From Gymnopus androsaceus JB14 (taxonomy: Eukaryota; Basidiomycota; Agaricomycetes; Agaricales; Omphalotaceae), in the NCBI GenBank assembly GCA_009733575.1, contig ML769555.1, positions 62,001 through 126,000 on the forward strand: a stretch of 64,000 bases of DNA, given 5' to 3'. Position 1 is the first letter of the stretch, and every line of letters begins with the position of its first letter. Under the pieces are notes generated by a model. It was not told where the DNA came from and did not search any database. It saw nothing but the letters and a program-made list of their open reading frames with translations. Of this stretch, positions 46,125-57,800 are shown piece after piece. A program made the translations under genes and the position numbers.

Positions 46125-46212
46125 TGGGTAAGACAAGGAATCGAACGATGTACTCATCACAATGAAGGGATATTAGCGCCGATTCGACGCATTTAACCCA
46201 CTTCACTAAGAC
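46125..46212 (-). mobile_element. tRNA-derived SINE head
   Basis: On the minus strand: A-box-like TTAGTGAAGTGGGTTAAATG and a near-canonical B box GTTCGATTCC, spaced as in a class II tRNA, ending TTACCCATT. The stems do not pair well, so a pseudogene or SINE head is more likely than a tRNA gene. A GC-rich palindrome GGGCCGCCCGGTTGGGTGGC follows on the same strand. Confidence 0.55.
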
Positions 46213-46316
46213 ATTAGATATTATAGGTTAACTTAATCGGAACATATGTCCTATTTTTGTGCCAAATAAGCCATATTTTCCATACAGTACAGTCCAAAGT
46301 ATGATTGCAATACAAA

Positions 46317-49300
46317 CTACACCCAACCGAAGTTTTCACCCTCATCATCATCCAATCCTTGTCCTTCACCTCCTTCCTCCTCCTCATCCTCTTCCTCCTC
46401 CTCCTCGTCTAGCGCAGCTGACACTCCCAGCATCATACGGAGGTCAGTGTTGATCGTGTCCTCCCCATGCTCCTTCGAATCAAGCGGCTTTTTCCAAGTA
46501 TCAATGCAAGTCTTCTTCAGACCTCTCTGAATTATTGCCTGCTTCAACGCGTAGGCCTTCAACCCTTCCTGAAGCGCTTCACTCTCCACGATCCTCCGGC
46601 CACCACGGTCATCCCAGAATTGCACCTTTCGCTCCATGAACTCCACCATACGTCGCATTTCTTCCCGCACATACCGAACCTCTTCCAAACCCCTGGCCAT
46701 ACGCACGCGACTCCTTCCCCATTCTACCCGCAACAATTCGTTATTGTTATCCGCTCCATCCTCCACACTGACTGGCGTAGTCCTCCATATCCAAGAAATC
46801 ACTTCCCGCGATTGGCCCGTCCCTTCTCGGCGATCCCTCTCCTCACTCAACAGGTTCATCTCCTCCTCCTCCACCTCCAAAATCCCATCCATTGGCTCTT
46901 CCCCCAATTTTTCCGCATCTTCTTCATTTGTACCCTGTCTACCGGGTCCCTTCTTCCTTGCAACATCGGTGTAGCTTCTTACATCTCCGTTATGGAGTGG
47001 TTGCAGTTCCAACTCCCAATCCCCTGGTCCCAGTAACGCTAGCAGTGCAGAACGATTCCTGCAATAACGCTCTGCCCACCCCTTCGCACGTTGGTGTATT
47101 CCGTCGATGACTTCTTGAGAACGCCCCGAGTCTCTTTGTCCCCTGACGTTCGCATTCTTGAATATCAACATGCGTGCTTTTACCCATAGCGTATGACAAA
47201 GGCCTTGAAGAGCATCATGGCAACGAGCTTTGCGAAGGCGAATTTCCATATCGCATAGTCCCTCGGTACAAACATGTTCCCGCTCTTGCGTTGTCAACAA
47301 TGATGGAAACCAGATCTTTGCCTCCTCCAGGATAGCGTCGGAATCATGGCTTGTCGGAAGCTTCTTGTCCACCAAAAGCTGGAGTAGACCTGGCATGTAA
47401 ATTGCCCGGAGCTCTTCAACGGTTTTGATACTCCCTGTCAGCATTGTACGGCGATCGACCAGAGTTGAGGATTGGCGAGTGGTCTGTAAAGACTTCTTGA
47501 AGACTTGCATGTCTTTACTGAGCTTCTCCCTAAACCGAAGTCAATAATGACACTCCTTAGACAATCAAAAAACACTTACTGATTTTCCTCGATATCAAGC
47601 GAATATTTCATGAACTTTGCTGCACGAGTTTTGTGCAAAGGATCGCGTTTCCTCTCTCGTAGGCGTTGCTCATCCTCCAGCGCAAGTTCCTTCTCAACTT
47701 CGGCTTCTGACAAAACTACAGGCTCATTAGCATCTATTTTATTCCATCTCAATCAGACACGTACATTCTTCCGATGTGGTCCATGGGTGCGTCACATTGT
47801 CTTTTGGATATGGCGCTGATTCCCATTGCACAAATAAGACCTCCCACTTCTGAACCAGTTCTTCAGGAAGGGAATTTGTCAGGCCCTCGTGTGCTTCGCG
47901 CTGACAATTCCTGTCTCGAAGCCTGTCCTTGTATTTCTGCCAAAGGGTTGCTCCATGCCCTACATACTTCTCCCAATTATGAGATCCAAAGTGAGCTTCA
48001 AGGACGTCAATACATGTTCCCAGTCCCATAGTCTTTGTTGCATTTCCCAGCACATTGTGGATCGCCCACAATCGTTCCAAGAGCTCGAAGTTGGTCATAC
48101 CCATCCATAGTATCAGGCAGCGCCTGAAAATTGTTCGTGGTTTTGATCTTGTGCACCAGGCTCATGGAACTTTCCCGATGACTGGGACAAACGTGACGTA
48201 TAGCTAGGGAGGACGCAACTCCTGCAAGGCCATTGATTCTCCATCCTATGCGAGGAGATGGATGAACCATTGGCAGACGATGTCGTACCCAACAATCACC
48301 AGGAGTATACCGAGGTAATGCCGGAGAATACACGCGAATATGTAGTCCATATTTCCATATCTGTGATAATTTTTAGATAAAATGCAAACAGATGATAGTG
48401 CACATACCGTTTCGCCTTTTTGAAGATTACCAGCGCCGTTTGGCAACCACATCTCACCTCGCGCACATCCTACAGCTCCTACACCTGTGTATCGCAACCC
48501 CTTTGAGAACCGCATAGTTGCTTTGATAATGGCCTGAAACCCAATGCAGGTACTTATCTGTATTCACAAATAGTTAGTAATGATTTGATATAACAATTAA
48601 GAAAAGTACATACATCATCTTCAGAGGCCAACGATAGGATGTATTTCTCATATGGTTCTCGTTGTACAAAGTAGCCTTTTCCATCGTTCAGTCCCGGGTC
48701 TCTCGAGTGCGACGAGACAAGCTGCTCTTTCAACCGAAAGTTCGCATCCATTGCCACGCGCAATGCATATAGATCAGCATTTTTCTTGTCGTTCTGCCAC
48801 CCCTCCGGCAGATTTATACCTGGGTGAGGACATGAGGGGCACTGCACGACCAATTCGCCATCAGCTGTGCCTGCTACACCACTTGGATCGTGTCCTCTAC
48901 CGCACTGCTTGAGGAGTTTTAGGTGCCGCCATTGCAGTACCATTCATACGAGAGCACGATACCTCCAAGGATGTTGCGACAGTCCAGAGGCATCAGTCAC
49001 TTTACAGAGACCACGATAAAAGTTGTACGTGGATGCCTTTGTCGTGAGCATCAGACAGCTGGTTCTTTAGCAGTATTAAAATAAACCCCGACAAGTTCTC
49101 GGAGGTGCATTTTAATATTTGGGACAACTTGTCAGCACCAAAGTTGTAATATCTATACAGAGAGAACGAGAGCCCGTGGGAAAAAAAGGACACTTTTCTC
49201 ATGCTTGTACAGGTCACCTGCACCCAACCCTAACCCTACCTTGTATCCTAACCCTAATGATGACTAATATTATAACAGTGGGGGCAAGCCCCCACACCCC

Positions 49301-50662
49301 CATTTTTATCCTCAACCCCTAAACCCTAACCACCCTAACCCTAACCTATGTGCACCGTTTGTTTGGCACTGTTTTGATCAGGTCTCTATGTTAGGGTAAG
49401 CACAAAGTGCTTACCCTAACGAGACCTGACCAAAACAGTGTGAAAATTTCCTTTTTTGTCATAACTCGCTTTTAGGGTTAGGGTTAAATGGATACCACCA
49501 TCGGAAAGAGGGCCGAAAATAACGGGGTGTAGCCGTTTCCGTTTTTTCCCACGCCCCCTAGTTCCCGAGATATGGCCCCATCTTATCATACTATGGTTAG
49601 GGTTCCCCTGTCAGTACTGTAGGCTCTATATAGCTGTCGCAAATATTAAAATGCGCCTATGACAAGTTGTCGGGCTTTATTTTAATAAGGCTAGAGCCTC
49701 AGGTGCATCAGATGATGCAGGAGCTCCAGATAGCAAAATGTGGCGACTGTCTTGATTCGACCGTTGCCTTGGCTCGCCGGATAGTAGCCTCTGCGTAAGA
49801 GTTGAATGTGATCGTCGACTTTCTCTCCCCGTTCACAGCCACAGAAGACAAGCTGAACCTCGTGAATACCATTTGTATGTAAAACGCGGAACTGCTTATG
49901 ACATGCACGGGGATTTGAGCACGACAAAGACTGGTGCATTAGCACTATTGGTAGTCCTAAAGACTTAAGCGACCGCTCAATAAACCGACCATCCTTCCAT
50001 TCCTAAGCAAATAGAATTAATGTTGACTACGCTTCAATGAAAAATTACTCACCTCAACGCAATGCAATGGATTGAAGCGATGTCTTCTAAGACAGCACCT
50101 TCCGCATACCATATCCTCCATATTACAGTCTCTACAGCGGAACAGAGGCTTGCCTGGTTCAGGTGCCTTGCATGACCAGCACTCCCTGCATATCTTCAGG
50201 TCGAGGGAATCGCCTCTTCCATCGAATCGCAATAATTTGTCTAAAAACGTGTCCTGTGAGTGGAGCCTCCAGTACTGGTGTGGTCGTGACTAAAGACAAT
50301 CAGCAATAATTACAGTAATCTGGTTAAAGGCTCACTGATTGTAAGGATTTCTTCTTTGCCTTTGATTGGACCGTTTGCGCTTGAGTTTGAGTTCCTTCGT
50401 CTGGATATATCGACTTATTCCACAAGTCCTCGTTGGGTTCGTCTGACGGAAGGTCCAGCGCATAATCCGAACGGTCTTCAGGCTCCCAATACGCGACCTT
50501 GATCCACGATCTGCTGCCTTTTTGAGGGAAAATAGGGACCGTTTTTGTCAAACCTGCTTTCACAACGACTTCCTGGGAGCGGCCAAACGTAAAGTCGTTG
50601 GTCCCGAGGGGTAACTCTTCAGTATAAGCGTTGTTTGTACGGCGACGTTTTTTGGGGTGCAT
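46317..50662 (-). pseudogene. KDZ (CxC2-type) transposase, copy B
   Basis: Starts MHPKKRRRTNNAYTEELPLG at 50662 and runs leftward over about nine exons. CxC2 zinc cluster CRECWSCKAPEPGKPLFRCR then CNMEDMVCGRCCLRRHRFNP with PLHCVE (50170-50050); EWKDGRFIERSLKSLGL and HKQFRVLHTNGIHEVQLVFC (49990-49840); ATFCYLELLHHLM, split by an element at 49056-49705; STYNFYRGL, LQWRHLKLLKQCGRGHDP, CPSCPHPGINLPEGWQ (48900-48830); the core YGNMDYIFACILRHYLGI, YDIVCQWFIHL (about 48280), KFHEPGAQDQNHEQFSG, HNVLGNATKTMG; and a long charged C-terminus (46317-47510) ending in an acidic tail. Two frame breaks flank 48280-48110, and the usual GTRHDVLDDHFG is GTCIDVLEAHFG. Better preserved than copy A but probably inactive. 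Confidence 0.88.
49056..49705. mobile_element. TIR element of the 7-base-duplication family, copy 3, in KDZ copy B
   Basis: Ends CAGCTGGTTCTTTAGC and GCTAGAGCCTCAGGTG (inverse CACCTGAGGCTCTAGC), flanked by the exact 7-base duplication CATCAGA (49049-49055, 49706-49712). Inside: ATTAAAATAAACCCC next to both ends, CAGTGGGGGCAAGCCCCCA, AACCCTAACC runs and the palindrome TTAGGGTAAGCACAAAGTGC with its partner, all shared with 5516-6750. Excising it with one duplication rejoins ...HHLM to LTTKAST..., the normal KDZ sequence. Confidence 0.92.
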
Positions 50663-51455
50663 GAGAGGGAAGATAAACGAAAAGGCGCTTAATTGGTGCT
50701 AAGCGTTAGGCGTTAGGTAATTTCTTATTGATTTAGTTTTTGGCGCCAAATCTACACATTCTGTCTTTCTACTTCGAACTACACCAACAATTGTGCTCTC
50801 TCTTTTCTTTATACGTCTCGAACAATTCCATGAACGATGCCGTGAGTTTCTTGCTTGTAGATCAGAGTGTACATATGCTCAACATTCAACGCTGAGTAGT
50901 GTAGAGCTGCGAAACATAGCCCATCAGTCCATGAACCTTCGCACTGGAGAAAAGTATGTACTTTATTCATTCCATGCTCATGTATCTCATGTTTTACAGA
51001 CATCTCCAAGAACCTTGTCTTAAAAATTACAAACCTATACTCGCTTCCTATGACTCCAATTGTTCCTGCCACTGCTCCGGCAGGTTCGTAACGCAAATAT
51101 CTTGACTTCGCAACCTGTATTCATGATTTATTTGCAGAGTCGTCACCGCACCCCTCGACTTTATTCCTTCTCTCGATATCAGCTCCCCTCTCGATGTCAA
51201 CTCCCATAACCACTGTAAACATAGCGCATAGTACTTTCTGTGGCCCTCAATTCTAATGCTATCTTTTCGTGAACACTACCACATCTCTGATTGTTATTTA
51301 ATCATGTGAAAAATACCTGGATAATTGGATATTGTGACAAAAATTGGACGCCGATGTTCCGCTAGGAAAATTTACAGCTTCTCTGGTACTTCCATCATGA
51401 GTCCCCTCTCTCTCTCTGTTTGTTTGCGTTGTCTTTTACTGGATTAAATAGGTCC

Positions 51456-51974
51456 ATGCTGGAACGCACAACTACCCGAAAGTCTTCCATGGGCTCTTAT
51501 GGCAAATTACCCCCTTCTGATCCACCCGAGCCCGACTCTGACTCCGAGGACGCGCTCGTCTTCCCATCCTCCCCAACTCCCGCCTCTGCCCCATGTCAGT
51601 CAATGGACACCGATGAGATTGTCCCCACCTCCGAAGACACAGAGGTTTTACTAGTCGACTACATGCGCGAGCTTAAAAGTAAACAGATGGCGCAATCGTT
51701 GAGCTCGAACACGAACCGGGTCTCCAGCACCAACCAGCAATCTTCTATGTCCAACGTGAATGAGAAGTCTTCGACCACTAACATGAAAACCTCTAGTACG
51801 AAGTCTTCCAACTCGGAGGAGCCGCCTCTTAAAAATGGCTGTCAAGGCTCGAATAGCAGACGCTCTAGAGCCCGTCGTTTGGAGGAGACCCGTCTAGGAC
51901 CTGCTGCGTCTCGTCGCCGGCTGCGGTCCCAGACCAAGAAGGAAGGGGCCCACTTTGAAATGTTTCTTTTGTAG
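51456..51974 (+). CDS. Ser/Thr-rich, low-complexity protein
   Basis: A 172-residue frame from MLERTTTRKSSMGSYGKLPP, with an acidic EPDSDSEDALVFPSSP segment, a helix around VDYMRELKSKQMAQS, an Asn/Ser/Thr-rich middle and a basic end (NSRRSRARRLEETR, SRRRLRSQTKKE). No domain recognised. It is divergent from KDZ copy B, sharing an upstream region of about 0.8 kb. It might be the first exon of the gene starting at 52041. Confidence 0.45.
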   Translation: MLERTTTRKSSMGSYGKLPPSDPPEPDSDSEDALVFPSSPTPASAPCQSMDTDEIVPTSEDTEVLLVDYMRELKSKQMAQSLSSNTNRVSSTNQQSSMSNVNEKSSTTNMKTSSTKSSNSEEPPLKNGCQGSNSRRSRARRLEETRLGPAASRRRLRSQTKKEGAHFEMFLL

Positions 51975-52040
51975 GTAGTAGTTTATCCAGCTATAAATAC
52001 AGCCTACCGGCGCTATTATCGCTCTTGTCCTTCTACTTCC

Positions 52041-53091
52041 ATGAGTCAAAACGGACGTCTCAAAATTCAACACATCGTCCTTAAACCGGGCGACTGTAAG
52101 TCTTCCATTTGATTTATTCCGTTGTCTAACCATCGATTGTAGCCATATTGATATCTTACGCATTACCTGAAGGCGTAACACCCAGGATATCACTCTCAGA
52201 GCCTGCAGATATCCAAGTGATTCGCATTCGACTGCCGCACACTGCTTTTGATACTGCTCAAGACTCTACGGACCCTCCTCCTCCTACAAATGAGGTCTGC
52301 GTTCCTGCCTTGGTCAACGTCGTCTCTATTGAGGGTTCTGAGGGAAATGACAATCCAGAATCCCCTGCCTCCCCTCTGGTTGCGGAGTATGTGTTTTTCC
52401 ATTGCGTTATGCCACTTCTAACAATGTCATTGGATAGCACCATTGCTCAATTTCCAAATTAGTCAGGTACGGGAGATGGCAGCCATCTCGCTTCACTGAT
52501 GGAATATCCATCTCCTTTCTACACGGCATACAAGCGCATTCCTGAGCTGGATGAAATCAACTGGATCGAGCGTTGGCCTCGTAAATACATCGTTGTGGGT
52601 AGAGGCTCGCGTATTGGTGTCTTTCCTGACTTGTAAGTTTTGGGTTTTTGATAGTTGAATAGGCACTAAAAGAAACCTGTAGTGACTTTTTTCATCAGTT
52701 TGTTGATATGCCAGGCTCCATGTTCACACGTGTTCCAGACATGGACACCGCTCGTCACATGTACCAAGAGTATCATTCTGGCTCTTTGCCAAAAGTCTTG
52801 CTCTTGACACCCAATCTTGATATCTCGGCCCCCCTCATTGACGAAACTGATCCGGACTGCGATGAGGATGTGCATGTCAGTGTATTGCCCCATCGGGGGC
52901 CGCTGCTTTTTCTCAAACAGGGTGACAACCTCAAGCGTCTTATGCGCATTGTAGAAGACACTGTACCCTTGTCTTCTCAGACTCTAGAGAGCTACGAGAG
53001 CGATTATGGAAGCGATGACTTTGACTGGAGTGACCCCAACTCCGTCCAAGCTCTCAATGAAGCGGAAAAAAAGGCTATGTCGCAGGGTTAG
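52041..53091 (+). CDS. Viroplasmin-like (RNase H1 N-terminal) domain protein, KDZ-linked
   Basis: Exon 1 52041-52095 (MSQNGRLKIQHIVLKPGD), intron 52096-52142 in frame, then SILISYALPEGVTPRISLSE. After another intron: WIERWPRKYIVVGRGSRIGVFPDF, the first strand pair of the RNase H1 N-terminal fold, then, across an intron at about 52631-52699, FTRVPDMDTARHMYQEYHSG, the partner helix. The rest is acidic and ends ALNEAEKKAMSQG. Compared with the copies at 3.9 and 61.2 kb the aromatic YYVV/W positions are altered. The 52.39 and 52.63 kb junctions do not join in one clean frame by eye, so a break is possible. Confidence 0.5.
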
Positions 53092-53168
53092 ACAGATTTA
53101 GTTTTTTTTGGAAATTGTTTTCTTCGAATAGACATCAAATAGTAATATCACAGGTTGTTTGCAAGCCG

Positions 53169-53732
53169 CCATGGCATCTCTCGATCTCTTGCGTGTCTTC
53201 AATGAAAACCTCCGACTCGATCTTACTGGCCATGTAGAACGTCAATGGCTCGCGTTGGAACTAGACACAGATGAAGATATCTCTGCCTTGGTCGAATTGC
53301 ATGTTGAAATCCGTGCAGAATTCCGACGAAAGTTGCTGTAGGAGCTAGAAGTTGAAATGAACAACATTGTGTATGTATTTATGACAAAATCGAATCCTCA
53401 CTCATATGGCTTACATTGCACAGGAACAGTACTGTTTGGCAACTGAGGCTTCCCAGCCACCTTGTGGATCATTACAAGGAAGTGGCGTACGTACAGGCAA
53501 TGCAAATCATCAAGAATCGTCGCATGAGGGAGCATGAGGAAGCGCTTGAGGTGTGAGATATCAAACGGCGCCTCGTTAAATGTTCTGTTCCCATGTAAGT
53601 GATCATAGATGCTTTCCACCAATGGTATAGATAACAGGTTTTGTTTTAAAAGTACGAACCCAACCGAGGAAGACATGGAAAAGTACAAGTACGTCGAGGT
53701 CTGCAATGACGACCTGACGATAGCTTAGACAT
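53169..53732 (+). CDS. Short charged-helix gene or exons of the previous gene
   Basis: Three exon-like pieces: MASLDLLRVFNENLRLDLTG with ALVELHVEIRAEFRRKLL (53169-53340), then after a stop and an intron-like GTATGTA...CACAG, LRLPSHLVDHYKEVAYVQAM with KNRRMREHEEALEV, and after GTAAGTG...AAAAG, TNPTEEDMEKYKYVEVCNDD. Predicted helical and charged. Stops between the parts suggest decay. Family not recognised. Confidence 0.35.
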
Positions 53733-54265
53733 CATAAAATTGCATGTTATATTATGGATAAATGATTGTAGATCCTATTGAGTTCTATATCAACTGAGAA
53801 CCCTAAGCATCGCCCTATTTACTCCCACGTATGTCTCTTGCTCCTAGTCTGATCAAGATTAATGGGCCCTAACCGTAGTTCGATTTTTCACTCACGTGTG
53901 AGCGCCTAATTTCAGAAAATTTTCGACGCGAGTCCTATGTGAGCACGTTAATGGGCTCACTATCTAACCAATTCAGCTCTAATGATGGCCATACATGTCT
54001 ATGTGAAGAAATCATTATTGAACGTGAATCTTATGCTCACAGAGATAGAAATAAACGAGCAAGGAGCTGGCGCTTACTGGCGATGAGCCATCATTCCAAA
54101 AGGGAGATATTCAATATATAAGGGAATACTTGATATAAAAGGAAACAGCAGGCACTTGAAAATCGAGGTCCTGGTGATGCGGCGTGAATTTGTGCAGACT
54201 CTAAATATAGCAAGCTTGCTTGCGAGAGTCTGCCTACAGGAGACAATCTTGCTCCCAACCTGACT

Positions 54266-55446
54266 ATGGACGCTCCCATCAAATTGCGCTACCAGGAAGC
54301 AGTGGCACTTCACCATCGTCAACGAAAGGCCCACATTGCGTTTACAACTACTCTGCCTGCAGAGCATGTGCGGGTTTGGGAAGATCTCTGCGAGCAGTGG
54401 GTGAACTCGCCGCTCCCGAAGGACAGAGTGTTCAATCCCTTCGACTTCCCCGAGCAGAGTACGTGATTTTTTTTTGTTTTCTGCCAAAGTCTTACATTCA
54501 AGAAAAAATTCTTCAGTCCTTTCCGAGACTGACTTGGCAGGAGGATTGTGCGCAGACAGTCCTATTATCGATCTAACCAAATTTATGACTATTGGCATAG
54601 ATTTAGAACATTTACTGTAAGTCATTAAAAATACCACTTTGAACTGAACTAACGGGTGTAATGTGCAACAGGGCTCAATGGCGCGACAATGTCCAAGCTG
54701 CTGAAGCCTCGCGTTGTACGCCCGTTCAAGCTGCTCAACTTGTTGAACACGCCTTTTTTCTACAAAAACTCCTCACCAGGTTCCAGGAGGTCCAGAGGGT
54801 CTATATGCCCGGACTCCAACAATATTTGGCAGACCACAATGAGTCATTGCCGAATTTTGATGATGGTATTCCTGAGCCAGCAAAACTATGGTTCCCATTG
54901 GCGGTACCCCTTGTTTCCCGATTTACTGTGGGTTCAGTGCGTGCTGTGGAGACCGTGATCAAGTTGCGCCAGTATCGGTGCTTTGAAAGCTTGGCTTCAC
55001 TTCGGCGCTACCTCAGCTTGCGGACTCGTATGATCCTAGATCAGTCTACTAAGCCTAATGGCCACCGTTTGTCGACTCGTTCACAGAAAGCTTTTTCTTC
55101 TGTGCTAGACCAGGCCAATAATACTGCTCAACGTTATCGACGCGATAGGAAGGCCATCTTGGAGCTATGTGGGCGAGGAGATTGGGAGCAGTGATTGCAG
55201 GTCCTCTGCAATGACAATGCCTTGAGCGCAGACCCCAGTTTACTCACGGATCGACGAGACAACATTGAAAGGGAGAATGAGGTGGTAGAGCCATGGCACT
55301 CCTGGATCTGGTATACTGATATTGGTGGGACAGAGGAAGATGAGATCTTACATGCGGAATGGTGTCGGAGCTGGGCCCGCATGCGCAAATCCAAGGAAGA
55401 GGCGGATGCCTTGCGGGAGGAATTACACAGATCTTCGTTCGATTAG
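54266..55446 (+). pseudogene. KDZ transposase C-terminal fragment, copy C
   Basis: Only the C-terminal third of a KDZ protein is present: MDAPIKLRYQEAVALHHRQR, HVRVWEDLCEQWVNSPLPKD, AAQLVEHAFFLQKLLTRFQE with VQRVYMPGLQQYLADH, AKLWFPLAV, the YRCFESLASLRRYLSLRTRM block, and WHSWIWYTDIGGTEEDEILH with EWCRSWARMRKSKEEADALR. Layout matches copy B (46317-47900) but in the opposite orientation and with clear divergence. GT-AG introns at about 54461-54515 and 54617-54671. A TGA at 55192 (EQ*LQ), where an Arg codon CGA would fit, and the missing catalytic core make it a remnant. Confidence 0.8.
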
Positions 55447-55597
55447 TAGTCAATTGTGTCATACAAATAATTAAATTTGGTCCCGCCCTTGATTGCTTGA
55501 GCTGTGGCATACTAGAGTTGAGTAACATACTAGAGTTGATAAGGGACATGAAATACATTGATTTGACATTCGCGATTCAATTGCACATATACGTTCA

Positions 55598-55885
55598 ACT
55601 CAATACAGAAGAATACAGAATAGGATAGATATTGCATTGAGAATCGATAGTAATACTGGATTGAGGCGAGCATATACCTTGAGCATATTCTTTGATATTC
55701 AACTCATTCGGTGAATTTTACTTACATTCAAGTTGGAAGTGCATTCAACTCAATAGAAGAATACAAAGATAGATATTGCATTGAGAATTGATAGCGATAC
55801 AATGGATTAACGTGAGCATATACCTTGAGCATATTCTGAGATACAACTCATTCAGCAAAGCTTACTTACGATCAAGTTGGAAGTC
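55598..55885. repeat. Tandem duplication, about 145-base unit
   Basis: Two direct copies share CTCAATA(C)AGAAGAATACA, GATAGATATTGCATTGAGAA, GAGCATATACCTTGAGCATA and CATTCAAGTTGGAAG-like blocks, with scattered differences. Noncoding. Confidence 0.8.
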
Positions 55886-55904
55886 AGTAGGTATTATAAT
55901 TCAT

Positions 55905-56232
55905 AGTATGTAAGTAACGAACAATGCATGTAGTACAGCTATCGCTAACTTTTCATTTATGGTTGTTCAATTTGATTATACCTTATAATTGGCATCAAAT
56001 TCGAGTATATAACGGCCCCAGAGCGTTGTTATTGGGACTGACAAGCCTGCCGTGGTGATATTCAAAAGTGTCATGTAAGTAACGGACAATGCATATACAG
56101 CTATCGCTAACTTTTCATTTATGGTTGTTCAATTCGATTATACCTTATAATTGACATCGAATTCGAGTATATAACAGCCAGAGCGTTGTTATTGGGACTG
56201 ACAAGCCTGCCGTGGTGATATTCAAAAGCGTC
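55905..56232. repeat. Tandem duplication, about 160-base unit
   Basis: Two direct copies, more alike than the previous pair: CAGCTATCGCTAACTTTTCA, GGTTGTTCAATTNGATTATA, GAGTATATAACNGCC and GGGACTGACAAGCCTGCCGT. The second ends directly before the small gene at 56330, so it may be part of its promoter region. Confidence 0.85.
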
Positions 56233-56329
56233 GGGGGCGGCCTTACCAAATCGGGCAGATTAGCATGCTCACGTGCTGTGAATCTATTTCGCTCCGACTT
56301 CCATTGCTCGACTTCATCGCATTTATTCT

Positions 56330-56815
56330 ATGAAGTTTCAAGACCAATACGCGCCCGAACATGTGAAACGGGACTACACCTATGAGGAGGACCGTGAAGA
56401 GGTTATCCGTGAAGGCTGGGCTCCACACATGACTGACAAAATTATCCTCGGAAGGCACGAACAACGTCGGTATTATGGTAGGATTATGTACGGGAGAGAG
56501 TATTATCAAATGTATGCCACATTCAATGTTCTGTGCTATCTCAATCTATATACTGACGCGAGCTGGCAGCAACAAGGACGTGTTACTCGCACGTACTTCT
56601 GAGCGTAATAAAATGTACGTTCATCCTTTGGGAGCCGTATTACGAGCAGAAATGCTCAATGTTTGCTTAGCCGGGCCCAAAAATTATCTGGGAGCCCCCC
56701 GGAAATTCAAGAGTTGGCCAAGGAAAGGCATTGCCAGGCTCAGGCGTGATATCGCAAAAGAAATCGTGCACTGCTTGCGCAAAAGGAGAAATCACGACGT
56801 GCAAAGAAATAGGTA
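56330..56815 (+). CDS. Small basic protein, unrecognised
   Basis: Exon 1 from MKFQDQYAPEHVKRDYTYEE to MTDKIILGRHEQRRYY, an intron from GTAGGATT to CGCGAG, exon 2 NKDVLLARTSERNK, then GTACGTT...TTAG, and a last exon with a basic, Gln/Arg/Lys-rich end in one of two frames (for example RNRALLAQKEKSRRAKK). Charged, helical, perhaps bZIP-like in composition, but no leucine heptads are evident. Exon edges uncertain. Confidence 0.4.
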
Positions 56816-56938
56816 TGTACTTTGCATTCAATAAGCTTGATGATTGGCTCACTATGACTCCAAGCGCTCTTCTACCTTGGCTTGTATAGTATAAAACAAA
56901 GCATGAATTTTTGAATCTGCTGTGACCATTACACTAAG

Positions 56939-57448
56939 TTAACTCAAACCCCAAGTAATCAACTCAAGGTCGCGCAACTCTGCTAGGGCCAGCTCATACT
57001 CCTCCAGCTCCCACTCTTCCTGTTCCAACTTCTTTTTGCTTTCCTGTGCTTTAGCCTGATGCAGAGCATGAATTTTGGTGGCCGCAGTAATCCGCCTTTT
57101 TTTCGCTTTGATCTTCACATCAATCTCAATGAGTTGTTCTTGGACCTGGGGACCGGTAAAAGTCGGCAAAGAAGCTCCCTGAAGCCTAGCTTTCTCACTG
57201 CAGCGGTGCACTGCAATGAGATTTTAGTTTTTTTGAGCAGAAGGTAAATATTAATCTGGCTTACGCTGGATGCTGGCCCAAAACGTCACATCAAGGATAT
57301 CGAGGGACGTATCACGGTCTTCATGTCCCGCCCAGGTGAGTCCCTGTTCGTTGAAATCATTGCGCATGTTGTTGAGCACATGAATCCTTGTCAAGGATCC
57401 AACATCAGGGGACGCTTGTGTTAATGTATCGTGGTTAGAGGGGCTCAT
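56939..57448 (-). CDS. Coiled-coil protein with LPTFTGPQ motif, paralogue 1
   Basis: Two exon-like pieces on the minus strand: 57448-57251 with VGSLTRIHVLNNMRNDFNEQ, GLTWAGHEDRDTSLDILDVT and FWASIQRKPD, then 57211-56939 with ASLPTFTGPQVQEQLIEIDV followed by a charged coiled coil (KKLEQEEWELEEYELALAEL). The same order appears at 59830-59109 (FPTFTGPQIESWLASVEEEL), and a fragment of the first part at 58825. Function unknown. Confidence 0.5.
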
Positions 57449-57589
57449 AATATGTTGGATCTGGTTGCTCGAAGTTATATTATAACCGAAATTCGCTCAC
57501 CAGAATTTTTCTAATTTGCAATGCGTACACCACATGGAGATACGATTTCGGAAAATAATGAGCAAGGTATCTACAAACGGGGTATATAC

Positions 57590-57715
57590 TTAACTGGACA
57601 CCTTCACATTCGTTCCTGGCGCTCATGCTCACAAAGCGCCAGCTCACGCTCACATTCGGCTGGCTCACGCTCACGGCACGTTCATGTCCTGTACAGTCAT
57701 TCTCATCATTTAGCG
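57590..57715. repeat. GCTCACGCTCACA minisatellite, left arm
   Basis: Six or so copies of GCTCACGCTCACATTCGGCT and variants following ACACCTTCACATTCGTTCCTGG. The same sequence occurs inverted at 58562-58705 (GAATGTGAGCGTGAGC, AGGAACAAATGTGAAGGTGT), so 57590-58705 is bounded by an inverted pair. Confidence 0.8.
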
Positions 57716-57800
57716 TGATTGAGGAATTTTGTTTGTTTAGTTTATGCACAAATAATACCACACAAATCTTTCACTCCTGCTACCATGGTCTGCTACCTAA

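Noticed and set aside
46467..47199. Plus- and minus-strand frames overlapping the KDZ B C-terminus
   Set aside because: They are antisense or out-of-frame readings of the 397-residue C-terminal exon.
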